From Bacteroides acidifaciens (lineage in GTDB: Bacteria; Bacteroidota; Bacteroidia; Bacteroidales; Bacteroidaceae), in NCBI RefSeq assembly GCF_024623065.1, contig NZ_JANJZR010000048.1, forward strand, positions 1 through 34,112: a DNA stretch of 34,112 nt, read 5' to 3'. The notes beneath the pieces were generated by a model, which saw only the letters and a list, made by a program, of their open reading frames with translations, was not told the DNA's origin and did not search any database. Below, in pieces: positions 1 to 8,773 of this stretch. The translations under genes were made by a program, and so were the position numbers. The first letter of the stretch is position 1, and every line of letters begins with the position of its first letter.

Positions 1-45
1 GGACGCGACAAGAAGAGCCGGGGTAAGTTAAAATATCAGCTATAA
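1..45 (+). CDS. Possible 3' end of a gene cut by the window edge
   Basis: Frame 1 is open from the first base to a TAA at 43-45 and would encode the basic tail GRDKKSRGKLKYQL. It ends 50 bp before the convergent FecR gene, which is a sensible place for a plus-strand gene to stop. Fourteen codons are too few to identify a family or to exclude chance. Confidence 0.25.
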   Translation, partial: GRDKKSRGKLKYQL

Positions 46-95
46 GATTATGACTGAAGAGAATTTAAACAGGCTCTTAGGAACGTTCTAGTTTA

Positions 96-1145
96 TTATT
101 GCATAATTCTACTCACTTCTATACGTTGTTTATCAAGTTTCCCGTCTTTATTGGTTCTATTACTGATTTCTTTGCAACGAATAGGGGCACTCATTTCAAG
201 CAAGCGTAATATTTCATTCAGAGATTCACCTTCAAAAGTCGCTTTATAGGAGTACTTTCCTAATTCAGGATCTTTCAGAATAAATTCCACGTTATAAGTC
301 TGTCCCAAACGCTTGAATACATATTCCAGCGGGTCATCTCTAAAAATGAGTATTCCATCTTTCCATGAGCACCATTTATAAGTGTTGGTTTTATTGACGT
401 TATATAAAGAAGTGGCCAGATTATAGTCAATTTTCTCTCCCGGTGAAAGGGAAATCGTCTTTTTCTGGTCAAGAGTGACTGCGACCTTTCCTTTTACTAA
501 CGTCACTGCTGCTACATGATCCGGAACGTATGCGTTCACATTGAATGCTGTGCCGGTAGCTTCTACAGTCAGTTGTTTGGTTTTTACGATGAAGGGATGC
601 TCTTTATCGGATTCTACTTCAAAATAGGCTTCACCCTGCATCGAAACAACTCTTTGCTTATCATTGAATTGAGTCGGATACTTTAAAGAACTTCCGGCAT
701 TTAGCCAAACCTTAGAACCGTCAGGCAGATTAACTACCGACCAAGTTCCATAAGGAGTGAATAATTCCTGATAAGTCTCTGCAATTTGAGAAGCGGGTTT
801 AAAATAAAGATAAGCAGATAATATCAGTAAAGGAAGAAGTAAGATAGCTGCCACTTGCTGCCAATAGTGCAGGAAGGACAACTTGGGACGAACGGAAACC
901 GGCTGGTTTGGATGGAGAATATTCTCCATTACTTTTCTGTGCGCATTGTCCACATCTATCTCTTCCGGATTAAAAGCCGGGTGACTGACTTCCCACACAT
1001 TCTTTTGTGATAGAAAGCTCCTATAGTTTTTGGGAGTAGCCGATATCCAATCATCCAGTACCTTTATTTCTTCTGGTGTAGCCTCTTTCGAGAGATATCT
1101 GGAGATTATAATTTCTATGTCTGAATCTTTATTTATCATATGCAT
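96..1145 (-). CDS. FecR-family anti-sigma factor of PUL 1
   Basis: This inner-membrane anti-sigma factor (349 aa) should hold the neighbouring ECF sigma inactive until a signal arrives from the SusC STN domain. The N-terminal cytoplasmic part (about 1-95) has the usual short sigma-binding helices. One membrane helix lies at about 97-115 (QQVAAILLLPLLILSAYLYF). The periplasmic FecR domain follows, with PDGSKVWLNAG at 141-151 and GEAYFEV. The C-terminal DUF4974/FecR_C domain is at about 265-335. Length and order are typical of Bacteroides PUL anti-sigmas. It lies 47 nt downstream of the sigma gene on the same strand, so the two are probably co-transcribed and divergent from susC. The start could also be Met3 (1139). 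Family certain; the partner is inferred from position. Confidence 0.93.
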   Translation of the reverse strand: MHMINKDSDIEIIISRYLSKEATPEEIKVLDDWISATPKNYRSFLSQKNVWEVSHPAFNPEEIDVDNAHRKVMENILHPNQPVSVRPKLSFLHYWQQVAAILLLPLLILSAYLYFKPASQIAETYQELFTPYGTWSVVNLPDGSKVWLNAGSSLKYPTQFNDKQRVVSMQGEAYFEVESDKEHPFIVKTKQLTVEATGTAFNVNAYVPDHVAAVTLVKGKVAVTLDQKKTISLSPGEKIDYNLATSLYNVNKTNTYKWCSWKDGILIFRDDPLEYVFKRLGQTYNVEFILKDPELGKYSYKATFEGESLNEILRLLEMSAPIRCKEISNRTNKDGKLDKQRIEVSRIMQ

Positions 1146-1192
1146 TTTACCTTATATATAATAGACGTTTCAGAAAGAAAATCCCACATTCA

Positions 1193-1780
1193 TTAGTGGA
1201 AAAGAAATAAAAAAAGTAGTAAATAAAAATCTTTTAATAAGATGCGGAGCTGCTTTAATGCTTTGCTGATACGTACTTCTACCGTTCTGACAGAGATATT
1301 CAGGCGATTGGCTATTTCCTGATATTTAATGTTTTCTAATCGGCTCATCTCGAACACTTCTCTTTCTTGAGGAGGTAATTGTTCCAATGCATTTTTAAGT
1401 TGCCGACATAAATCAGAATACAGTATGTAGTTTTCTGTCGTATCTATATCTATAGAATCCGATTTAAGTTCGTAAGCAATATGTTCATCTATAATCCTGC
1501 GATGGCGTAATTCGTCCAGACAGTAATTCCTGACCGCTTTCAGTAAATATGATTTTAGTGAGTTCTCAATTACCAATGATTTCCGGTCATTCCATAGTTT
1601 GAGAAAGATATTTTGCACAATATCTTCACAGGTAGATTTCTCCGGAATGTAAGTACCGCCAAACAACACCAGGTCTTTATAATAAGCATGGAATAGTCGG
1701 GTAAAAGCCTGTTTATCATCCTGTTTTAGTGCTATTACCAGAAAACGGTCGTCGGAAGTCTGTTGTTGGATATTCGGCAT
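1193..1780 (-). CDS. ECF RNA polymerase sigma-70 factor of PUL 1
   Basis: This 195-aa extracytoplasmic-function sigma factor should direct RNA polymerase to the PUL 1 susC promoter once released by the FecR protein. Region 2 spans about 25-92 (FTRLFHAYYKDLV, EDIVQNIFLKLW). Region 4 spans about 131-182 (LEQLPPQEREVFEMSRLENI, then the helix-turn-helix YQEIANRLNISVRTVEVRI). There is no C-terminal sensor domain, as usual for this Bacteroidetes group. The protein ends in a very hydrophobic tail (DFYLLLFLFLFH). It is transcribed away from susC, and the 327-bp spacer between them must hold both promoters. The target promoter is inferred from position only. Confidence 0.93.
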   Translation of the reverse strand: MPNIQQQTSDDRFLVIALKQDDKQAFTRLFHAYYKDLVLFGGTYIPEKSTCEDIVQNIFLKLWNDRKSLVIENSLKSYLLKAVRNYCLDELRHRRIIDEHIAYELKSDSIDIDTTENYILYSDLCRQLKNALEQLPPQEREVFEMSRLENIKYQEIANRLNISVRTVEVRISKALKQLRILLKDFYLLLFLFLFH

Positions 1781-1947
1781 AGTATTGTAGTAAAGGTTCT
1801 ATTGTCGGGGGTAAAAATAGAAAGATTATTTGGGATAAACGATAGTTTGAAGAAAAAATAATGCAGATGAAAAAATAATGCGATATCCAATGTGGCTTTT
1901 ATTTTTAGAAACGTCTTATTGATAGAAACGAGAGAAAAACACATTTA

Positions 1948-1959
1948 TTAACCTTTAAA
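1948..1959 (+). promoter_or_regulatory. Candidate ECF-sigma promoter element upstream of susC (PUL 1)
   Basis: TTAACCTTTAAA lies about 66 nt upstream of the A-run of the leader hairpin. A similar string, GTTAAACCTTTTAAAA, lies at 23576-23561 on the minus strand, about 60 nt upstream of the T-run of the PUL 2 hairpin. Both carry an AAC core, as many ECF -35 elements do. The assignment is inference; the sequence is AT-rich and could recur by chance. Confidence 0.25.
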
Positions 1960-2013
1960 TAATACAAGCCATGAGAAAGACATAATCAGTGAAATCAGCT
2001 TCCGGCAACTGAT

Positions 2014-2044
2014 AAAAAAAGGAAGGTCTGACTCACCTTCCTTT
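2014..2044 (-). terminator. Intrinsic terminator antisense to the susC leader (PUL 1)
   Basis: On the minus strand the sequence reads AAAGGAAGGT, a 7-nt loop, ACCTTCCTTT, then more T: a perfect 10-bp stem ending in seven consecutive T. On the plus strand the same hairpin is followed by CCAAAGATTC, so it would not terminate susC mRNA. The only annotated gene to its right is susC, on the opposite strand. The terminator therefore implies a short antisense transcript. Confidence 0.7.
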
Positions 2045-2087
2045 CCAAAGATTCAGTTATTCGTTAATCAACTTATTTGTAGAACCA
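2014..2087 (-). ncRNA. Candidate cis-antisense sRNA over the PUL 1 susC leader (DonS-like)
   Basis: The RNA would end at the T-run at 2014-2020. A possible minus-strand promoter has a -7 box CATGTTTG (2100-2093, one mismatch to TAnnTTTG) and a -33 box ATTG (2124-2121, one mismatch to TTTG), 20 bp apart. That predicts a start near 2087 and an RNA of about 74 nt covering the susC leader. Cis-antisense RNAs of this size and position are known at Bacteroides PULs with ECF/anti-sigma control (DonS at the B. fragilis don locus). The terminator is clear; the promoter is weak and the start uncertain. Confidence 0.42.
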
Positions 2088-2107
2088 ATAACCAAACATG
2101 TAAAGGT

Positions 2108-5100
2108 ATGAAACTTATTTCAATTAGAAAAATGAAAAAGAGAATTACTGTACCTGCGAATGTAAAAATGGGGAGAATCTGTGCTATATGGTTGTTTTGT
2201 ATAGCTTTGCAAGCTATCAGTATACCTATCCTGGCACAATCCGCCCAAATTACATTGCGACTGAAGAATGTGACTGTAGAGGAGGTCTTGACTAGTATCG
2301 AAAATCAGACAGAATATCGTTTCTTATACAACAAAGACATTGTTGATGTAAGTCGTATAGTAAGCATTACTGTGAAAAATGAACGGATGACTCTGGTACT
2401 GGATAAACTTTTTAAAGGCGAAGGAGTATCTTATACGATTGAAAAACGTCAGATTGTATTAAACAAAGTTTCATCTCAACCACAGGATAACAAACAGCCG
2501 GTCAAAGTGACTGGAAAGGTAGTGGACGAATCCGGCGAGGTTCTTCCGGGAGTGACTGTGACGATAGAAGGGGCTACTCAAGGAACCATTACCGGTATAG
2601 ATGGCAATTACCAGTTGCAAGTTCCGGAAGGCTCGACACTGAAATTTACTTCAATAGGTTACACTACATATACGCAGAAAATTACCCGACCGATGACGTT
2701 GAATGTGACGATGAAAGAAGATTCGAAACAGTTGGATGAAGTTGTTGTGGTAGGGTATGGAACCCAAAAGAAAATAAACTTGACGGGAGCCGTTTCAACC
2801 ATCAATGTTGAAAAAGAACTGGATTCTCGTCCTTTGACTAATCTTTCAATGGCATTGTCCGGGATGAGTGCAGGAGTGCAGACATTGCAATCGTCCGGTA
2901 AACCCAACAGTGATATGGCGACCATACGTATCCGTGGTATTGGAACATTGAACAATTCCAACCCTTTAGTATTGGTTGACGGAATGGAATTATCGTTTAA
3001 TGATATAAATCCCAATGATGTCGCTTCAATTTCCATCTTGAAAGATGCCGCTTCATGTGCTATCTATGGAAATCGTGGGGCGAATGGTGTTATAATGATT
3101 ACCACAAAGGAAGGGAAAAAAGGCAAGACATCTGTGAATTATTCAGGGAAGTTTTCCTTGAACCAACCGTCAAATCTGATTCAGCTTGTGAGCAATAGTG
3201 CCGATTATTTCGAATTAATGAACGAATCAGCCCGGAATATCGGGCAAAGTGATATTTTCAGCCAGAACACGATAACAGAATGGAGAGAAGCGACGAAAAA
3301 TCCTAATGGTCTTGCGGAGTCCGGTTATCCTAACTATGTCGCTTATCCGAATACTGATTGGTATAAAGAGCTGTTTCAGAATAAAATAATGAGCGAACAT
3401 ACGATTTCGGTTGTTGGCGCTTCTGACAATGTGAATTATAATTTTTCCGGTTCTTTCCTGGATAACCCGGGACTAATACAAGATACGGGGCTTCGGAAAT
3501 ATTACATACGCTCCAATATAACCGTGAAGGTGAAGGACTGGTTGCAGATAGGCAACCGTTCGCACGGTTATCATACAGACCAGGATCGGAATGAAGTGGA
3601 TGCTTTTACTAGTGGAATACATGGGCAAAAGCTTCCACCGGATATTTATCCTGAATATGATGGAAAATTAGGACTTCCCGAAGCAGTAGAAGAAGATCCG
3701 ACATCTTCCAACCCTCTTCATTTGTTAGCATCTTCTGGCGGCTCTTTCAAATATGAACAGTTAAATACTTCCATGTTTGCAGATGCTACAATCCTCAAGA
3801 ATTTTGTATATCATGTTGAGTTTGACTATATGCGCTATCGCCATGATGCCGACTGGCTTTCCAAGCAAGTCGGGAGATATAGTTTTAGAAGAGGCAGACT
3901 TGTGGAGCAACCTACAACTTTAGAAAATATGTCAAAAGCAGTTTATTCGGAAGAATCCAAAAAATGGCGCTTCGTACAGACATTGGATTGGACTGGAAAT
4001 TTTGGAAAACATGATTTGGGAGCACTTGCAGGCTATGAAGCCATACGTAACTGGGGATTTAATACGGATATGGCAAAACAAGGAGCTGCCGACGCAAGCT
4101 TGACAGACTTGTCTACATATACGGAATTGAGCAATATAACGGGAGCTACCTGGGAAAATACTTCCCGCTCTTTTTTCGGTCGTCTGACCTATGCTTATAA
4201 AAGCAGATACCTGTTTGAAGTAAACGCCCGTTACGACGGTTCCTCTCGTTTTGCGCCAGAAAGCCGTTGGGGATTTTTCCCGTCTTTTTCCGGTGGATGG
4301 CGTGTCTCGGAAGAATCATTCATGCAAGGTTCGCCTTTTGACAATCTGAAAGTACGTTTGTCGTGGGGAAAGTTAGGAAATAATAGTATTGGAGACTATG
4401 AATGGCAGGCTACTTATTCCGGAAGTAATTATATTTTTGGAGATAAACTGACTTCGGGATTGGCGCAGACCGTAATTGCTAATCAAAAATTGCGTTGGGA
4501 GAGTGTGACGCAGGCTAATCTCGGACTGGATTTCGCTATATTGAATAATAGGCTGGTTGGAGAATTTGATATTTACAACAAAGTTACCGATGGCATCCTT
4601 TACCGTCCGGGTGTGTATGCAACAATGGGGAACAAGATACCTGCCCGTCAAAATTATGCCGAAGTTACCAATAAGGGCGTTGAGTTGACATTGAACTGGA
4701 ACGACCGTATCAATGAATGGTCCTATTCTCTCTCCGGAAATTTCTCTTATAATAAGAATTATGTCAGCAAGTTTAAAGGAACTTTAAAGAATAGCTGGGA
4801 ATATGACGAGAACGGCAATTATGTCTACAAGTCGAATCTGGGAGATGTTTCTGACGGAGGGGACAACAGGATAATCGAAGGACATATTATCAATGAATAT
4901 TATCTGAAAGAACCTTATAAGGGAGATGCCACTTATTTCTTTAATAACGGGTTGGTTAATCCTGCCGGAGGTCCTAAAAACGGTATGATTCGTACGGAAC
5001 AGGATATGCAGTGGTTGAAAGCGATGCAAGATCAAGGTTACGTGTTCTATCCCAACCAAAAAATAGGGAAGGCTAATTTATGGTATGGCGATTATATTTA

Positions 5101-5671
5101 TGCTGATATAAATGGGGACGGACTTTATGGAAACGACTACGATAAGAAATTTCAGAAAGTATCGTCAGTTCCAAAATATTATTATGGATTGCAGGGCGCG
5201 GTGTCATGGAAAGGATTTGATGTTTCCATGAATTGGCAGGGAGCGGCAGGCTTTTCCATTTATTGGTATTCGGTAGGACAAAATTCCACATCCACGATTT
5301 TGGGCTATGGATTATCGAAAGAACTTCAAAAAGACCATTATTTTTATGATCCGGAGAATCCCAACGACCTTCGTACCAATTTACATTCGAAGAACTCACG
5401 CCTGACGCTTAATCAAACCAATCAGGCAACAGAAGCGAGTACATTGCATCTCGAAAAAGGTAATTTCCTGAAACTGCGTAACCTGACTATCGGTTATACA
5501 CTTCCACAGACATGGACACGGAAGTTTTATGCCAATAAAGTACGTGTCTATTTTTCAGGTGAAAACTTGTTGACTATAACCAAATTCTCAGGTATGGATC
5601 CGGAAATGCAGACTGGTATGGGATATGTTACAATGCGCCAGCTTGCGTTAGGTATTAATATTAATTTTTAA
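2108..5671 (+). CDS. SusC-like TonB-dependent transporter with STN domain (PUL 1)
   Basis: This outer-membrane, TonB-energised glycan importer (1187 aa) works with SusD as a lidded complex. The signal sequence ends near IPILA-QSAQ (about residue 43). An STN (secretin/TonB short N-terminal) domain at about 48-118 should signal to the FecR anti-sigma. A carboxypeptidase-regulatory-like domain follows at about 132-207 (VTGKVVDESGEVLPGVTV), then the DEVVVVGYGTQKK segment, the plug (IRIRGIGTLNNSNPLVLVDG), and a long beta-barrel ending in aromatic F. The STN domain makes it longer than plain SusC and matches ECF/FecR control. Met9 (2132) is another possible start. SusD begins 11 nt downstream. Substrate unknown. 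Confidence 0.95.
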   Translation: MKLISIRKMKKRITVPANVKMGRICAIWLFCIALQAISIPILAQSAQITLRLKNVTVEEVLTSIENQTEYRFLYNKDIVDVSRIVSITVKNERMTLVLDKLFKGEGVSYTIEKRQIVLNKVSSQPQDNKQPVKVTGKVVDESGEVLPGVTVTIEGATQGTITGIDGNYQLQVPEGSTLKFTSIGYTTYTQKITRPMTLNVTMKEDSKQLDEVVVVGYGTQKKINLTGAVSTINVEKELDSRPLTNLSMALSGMSAGVQTLQSSGKPNSDMATIRIRGIGTLNNSNPLVLVDGMELSFNDINPNDVASISILKDAASCAIYGNRGANGVIMITTKEGKKGKTSVNYSGKFSLNQPSNLIQLVSNSADYFELMNESARNIGQSDIFSQNTITEWREATKNPNGLAESGYPNYVAYPNTDWYKELFQNKIMSEHTISVVGASDNVNYNFSGSFLDNPGLIQDTGLRKYYIRSNITVKVKDWLQIGNRSHGYHTDQDRNEVDAFTSGIHGQKLPPDIYPEYDGKLGLPEAVEEDPTSSNPLHLLASSGGSFKYEQLNTSMFADATILKNFVYHVEFDYMRYRHDADWLSKQVGRYSFRRGRLVEQPTTLENMSKAVYSEESKKWRFVQTLDWTGNFGKHDLGALAGYEAIRNWGFNTDMAKQGAADASLTDLSTYTELSNITGATWENTSRSFFGRLTYAYKSRYLFEVNARYDGSSRFAPESRWGFFPSFSGGWRVSEESFMQGSPFDNLKVRLSWGKLGNNSIGDYEWQATYSGSNYIFGDKLTSGLAQTVIANQKLRWESVTQANLGLDFAILNNRLVGEFDIYNKVTDGILYRPGVYATMGNKIPARQNYAEVTNKGVELTLNWNDRINEWSYSLSGNFSYNKNYVSKFKGTLKNSWEYDENGNYVYKSNLGDVSDGGDNRIIEGHIINEYYLKEPYKGDATYFFNNGLVNPAGGPKNGMIRTEQDMQWLKAMQDQGYVFYPNQKIGKANLWYGDYIYADINGDGLYGNDYDKKFQKVSSVPKYYYGLQGAVSWKGFDVSMNWQGAAGFSIYWYSVGQNSTSTILGYGLSKELQKDHYFYDPENPNDLRTNLHSKNSRLTLNQTNQATEASTLHLEKGNFLKLRNLTIGYTLPQTWTRKFYANKVRVYFSGENLLTITKFSGMDPEMQTGMGYVTMRQLALGININF

Positions 5672-5682
5672 TCTGTACGACA

Positions 5683-7461
5683 ATGAAAAAGACTATCTCG
5701 ATTATTACACTTGGCGGCATATTAATGTTGTTTGTCTATGCTTGTTCTGCAGACTTTTTGGATACGAAACCGGCTAATGTCATATCTACGGCCGGAGTTT
5801 GGGATAATGCAGAGCTGGCTGTTCAAGTTGTGAATGGAGTATATAACGCTTTGCGGGCCGATTATGCGACCAATAGCGGGTATGATGGCGATTTGCATTT
5901 TTATGATTATCGCTCCAGCATAATGGATATGGATCGCAACTGGATTTGGCATACACCGACGCTTTTCGGAGTAGCCACTCCTTCATCAACAGAGTTTCTC
6001 TCAGCCTGGAAGCGTTACTATGAATTGATTCACAGAGCTAATGATGTAATAGCTAATATAGGAAAGACACCCGATATGAGTGACGGGAAGAAAGCGCAAT
6101 ATATTGCAGAGTGTAAGTTTCTTCGGGCGTATAATTATTATCGGATGAATATTTTATGGAAAGGAGTCCCGCTTTATTTGGAACCGGTGACAGCCGAGGA
6201 ATGTATAAAAGGGCGTTCTACAGAACAGGAAATCTGGGATGCAGTGCTGGCTGATCTGACAGCTTGTGTTGAAGAACCGAACCTGCCTGCCAAGTATGCT
6301 GCCAGTAGCTCGGACTACGGACGGATCACAAAAGCTGCCGCCTATTCATTACGGGGGAAAACTTATTTGTGGCTGAAACAATATGATAAGGCGGAAGATG
6401 ATTTCAGGGCAATCACTAAGATGGGGTATTCGTTATTCGGAGATTACAAAGCTCTTTTTAAGGAAGCTAATGAACGTTGTGATGAAATGATATTTACCAT
6501 TCCTTGTATAGAAAACCCTTCCGGTTACGGGTCTGTATTTAATTGGGCTTTTGGTAACCGGACAACGAGTGGCTCAGGTTGGAACAATTATCTGCCGAAT
6601 CCTGCCTTTATAGACAGTTATGAGTGTGCGGACGGCAAACCGTTTGACTGGGATGATTATCTTCCCGGTTATTCTACGATGACTCCGAGAGAACGTTCCG
6701 TATTTTTCTTGCGGGATAACCTGACTGACGGGGAGATTAAAATAATGGGAAGTTATGGTGCTGATATGGAGCAATATCTTCCTAATGGAAATGAAGCGCG
6801 TATTAAGGCTGCTTATGCAGGCAGGGATCCGCGTTTGGCTATGAATGTGATAACCCCTTATTCCACATATCTGGGTGGTGTGACAGGTTCGTCAGTCTCA
6901 TATACATTGCGCTGGCCATATCGGGGCTCTGACGATGCCGAACCTTATGATATCCGGACGGACACTAATGATAAGTTTTATTACTTGATCCGAAAGTTTG
7001 TGTATGAAGGTACGGAACATACGATTATGGAACGTTCTCCGATTGATATTCCATTAATCCGTTATGCAGATGTGCTCCTGAATCTGGCTGAAGCACTGAC
7101 AGAACAGGGAAAATGGGAAGAAGCCATACCCTATGTCAATGATGTCCGCAGCAGAGTAGGAGTACAGGCGTTGAATACAAACGATTATACCACAGTAAAA
7201 GGTTTGGACGATATGCGCCAACGTGTCCGTAAGGAGCGATATTGGGAATTGGCTTTTGAAGAATATATGTTTTTTGATGAACTCCGATGGGGAACATGGA
7301 AAGAGAAAAAGTTTTATGAAGGCAACGGGTTGATGGAAGTCTGGGGAAATACTACCTATTCTTATTTGTGGGGTGGTGATTATCTTTGGAAATGGGCAAT
7401 ACCTGCTTCGGAAATGGAAAAGAACTCAAATTTAGTACAAAATGATGGATGGAATAATTAA
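5683..7461 (+). CDS. SusD/RagB-family glycan-binding lipoprotein (PUL 1)
   Basis: This cell-surface lipoprotein forms the lid of the SusC transporter and binds the incoming oligosaccharide. The lipobox VYAC puts the lipidated Cys at residue 21, followed by SADFLDTKP, the usual SusD opening. The N-terminal helical TPR part includes AECKFLRAYNYYRMN. The C-terminal RagB/SusD domain carries IPLIRYADVLLNLAEAL, the INxVRxRAG-like segment (YVNDVRSRVG) and RVRKERYWELAFE. At 592 aa it is of normal size and complete. It is tightly coupled between susC (11 nt) and the GH43 gene (1 nt), so it belongs to the same operon. The ligand cannot be predicted from this fold. Confidence 0.94.
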   Translation: MKKTISIITLGGILMLFVYACSADFLDTKPANVISTAGVWDNAELAVQVVNGVYNALRADYATNSGYDGDLHFYDYRSSIMDMDRNWIWHTPTLFGVATPSSTEFLSAWKRYYELIHRANDVIANIGKTPDMSDGKKAQYIAECKFLRAYNYYRMNILWKGVPLYLEPVTAEECIKGRSTEQEIWDAVLADLTACVEEPNLPAKYAASSSDYGRITKAAAYSLRGKTYLWLKQYDKAEDDFRAITKMGYSLFGDYKALFKEANERCDEMIFTIPCIENPSGYGSVFNWAFGNRTTSGSGWNNYLPNPAFIDSYECADGKPFDWDDYLPGYSTMTPRERSVFFLRDNLTDGEIKIMGSYGADMEQYLPNGNEARIKAAYAGRDPRLAMNVITPYSTYLGGVTGSSVSYTLRWPYRGSDDAEPYDIRTDTNDKFYYLIRKFVYEGTEHTIMERSPIDIPLIRYADVLLNLAEALTEQGKWEEAIPYVNDVRSRVGVQALNTNDYTTVKGLDDMRQRVRKERYWELAFEEYMFFDELRWGTWKEKKFYEGNGLMEVWGNTTYSYLWGGDYLWKWAIPASEMEKNSNLVQNDGWNN

Positions 7462-7462
7462 T

Positions 7463-8761
7463 ATGAAAACACATATGCTTATTATAATAAATTTATTAGC
7501 TACACTGATGTGTGTTACATCATGTAAGCAAGATGTGGAAGAATCTTTTTTCTTTAAGATAGAAGATGGATTACAAGAATGGCATGTGGAAGCAGAAGGA
7601 GGAGAGCAGGAATATATAGTAGAAGCTAATGCTCCATGGCAAATTGTGCATAAAGGGATAGGTACATGGGCTAAAGTTTCTCCTCGCAGGAGTGAGGGAG
7701 CGGGAAGTTTTCTGATAACAGTCAAGGAAAATGAAAGTGAGGAAGAACGTTCCGTATCACTTGCCGTACAACTGGCAGGAAAGGATTATCCTGTCAATAT
7801 TTCTATTACTCAGGAAGGCAAGTCCTCGGAGCCTGTTCCACCGGTAGAGGAAGATTATCCGATAGTGTATAATTCATTCCGTGTGCGTGACCCGTTTATT
7901 TTTGCGGATCCCGTATCTAAAAAATATTATTTGCATGTTCATGCAGACGATGCACTTTATCCAACGGCAGCCAATCAGATTGCCGTGGCTGTTAGCCGTA
8001 ATTTGTGTGATTGGCGGAAGGCCGGAATCAGTTTTGAAGCACCGGCAAGCTTTTGGGGAAAGACTGACTTCTGGGCTCCCGACCTTTATTATTATGAAGG
8101 CAAGTATTATATGTTTGCTACTTTTAGCGGAGCGGATGAAGTACGGGGAGCGTCCGTATTGGTGTCCGACAAACCTGAAGGACCATTTATTCCTTTGGTC
8201 AACAGACCGGTTACTCCTAATGGATGGCAGGCCTTGGATGCTGCGCTTTTTGTTGATGAAAACAAGGATCCGTGGATTGTATTCAGCCATGAATGGACAC
8301 AAATCTCCGATGGAACTATCGTTGCACAGAAATTGACAAAAGATTTGAAAGAGGCGGCTGACGAACCGGTGACCTTGTTTGCGGCAAGTGCAGCACCTTG
8401 GGTTATTAGAAATTCGTATTATGTATCAGACGCTCCATTCCTATACAGGGCGAATAATGGTGAACTTTTGATGCTATGGTCTAGTTTTTTGCTGGGAAAG
8501 GACGGGAATGGGCAATATGCCATTGGTGTAGCTCGCTCTCAATCGGGTACTGTTACAGGTCCTTGGATACAAGACCCTCAGCCTCTGAACCCGAATGATA
8601 ATGGGGGGCATGCCATGATTTTTAAAGATTTTGATGGAGTTTTACGCATCTCGTACCATTCTCCTAATACTCCGGGAGGCAGTGAACGGCTTACGATACA
8701 TCGGATTGTTGATAATGACGGACAATTGTCTATTGATTTTTTCTCGGCATTAAGTAATTAA
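7463..8761 (+). CDS. BACON-GH43 lipoprotein glycosidase
   Basis: Likely an alpha-L-arabinofuranosidase, beta-xylosidase or related GH43 enzyme held at the cell surface. The start at 7463, one base after the susD stop, gives a signal peptide with lipobox VTSC (Cys21); the open frame extends seven codons upstream into susD but lacks a signal there. A BACON domain (about 33-112) precedes the five-bladed propeller. GH43 marks are VRDPFIF (D143, predicted base), FWAPDLYYYEGKYYM (D207) and NGGHAM (H383). The site where many GH43 enzymes have the acid Glu in an EGP motif reads DAP (D323). Acidic residues after the Cys (KQDVEE) fit surface export. Family solid; substrate open. Confidence 0.85.
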   Translation: MKTHMLIIINLLATLMCVTSCKQDVEESFFFKIEDGLQEWHVEAEGGEQEYIVEANAPWQIVHKGIGTWAKVSPRRSEGAGSFLITVKENESEEERSVSLAVQLAGKDYPVNISITQEGKSSEPVPPVEEDYPIVYNSFRVRDPFIFADPVSKKYYLHVHADDALYPTAANQIAVAVSRNLCDWRKAGISFEAPASFWGKTDFWAPDLYYYEGKYYMFATFSGADEVRGASVLVSDKPEGPFIPLVNRPVTPNGWQALDAALFVDENKDPWIVFSHEWTQISDGTIVAQKLTKDLKEAADEPVTLFAASAAPWVIRNSYYVSDAPFLYRANNGELLMLWSSFLLGKDGNGQYAIGVARSQSGTVTGPWIQDPQPLNPNDNGGHAMIFKDFDGVLRISYHSPNTPGGSERLTIHRIVDNDGQLSIDFFSALSN

Positions 8762-8773
8762 ACCTGATACAGT

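Larger units (their letters stand above)
1781..2107. promoter_or_regulatory. Divergent sigma/susC intergenic control region of PUL 1
   Basis: This 327-bp region has no gene. From left to right it holds an AT-rich element TTAACCTTTAAA at 1948-1959, a short inverted repeat ATCAGT/ACTGAT (1985-1990 and 2008-2013), and a 10-bp hairpin at 2018-2044 that reads as an intrinsic terminator on the minus strand. The rest is the susC leader. I found no clean TAnnTTTG box for either gene, which fits an ECF-driven susC promoter. Confidence 0.55.

Noticed and set aside
1971..1985. Mini-ORF ATG AGA AAG ACA TAA in the PUL 1 leader
   Set aside because: Four codons, no clear ribosome site, and no repeated codons that would suggest a leader peptide.
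2018..2044. Attenuator for susC mRNA at the leader hairpin
   Set aside because: No T-run follows the hairpin on the plus strand; the T-run is on the opposite side, so it terminates antisense transcripts.
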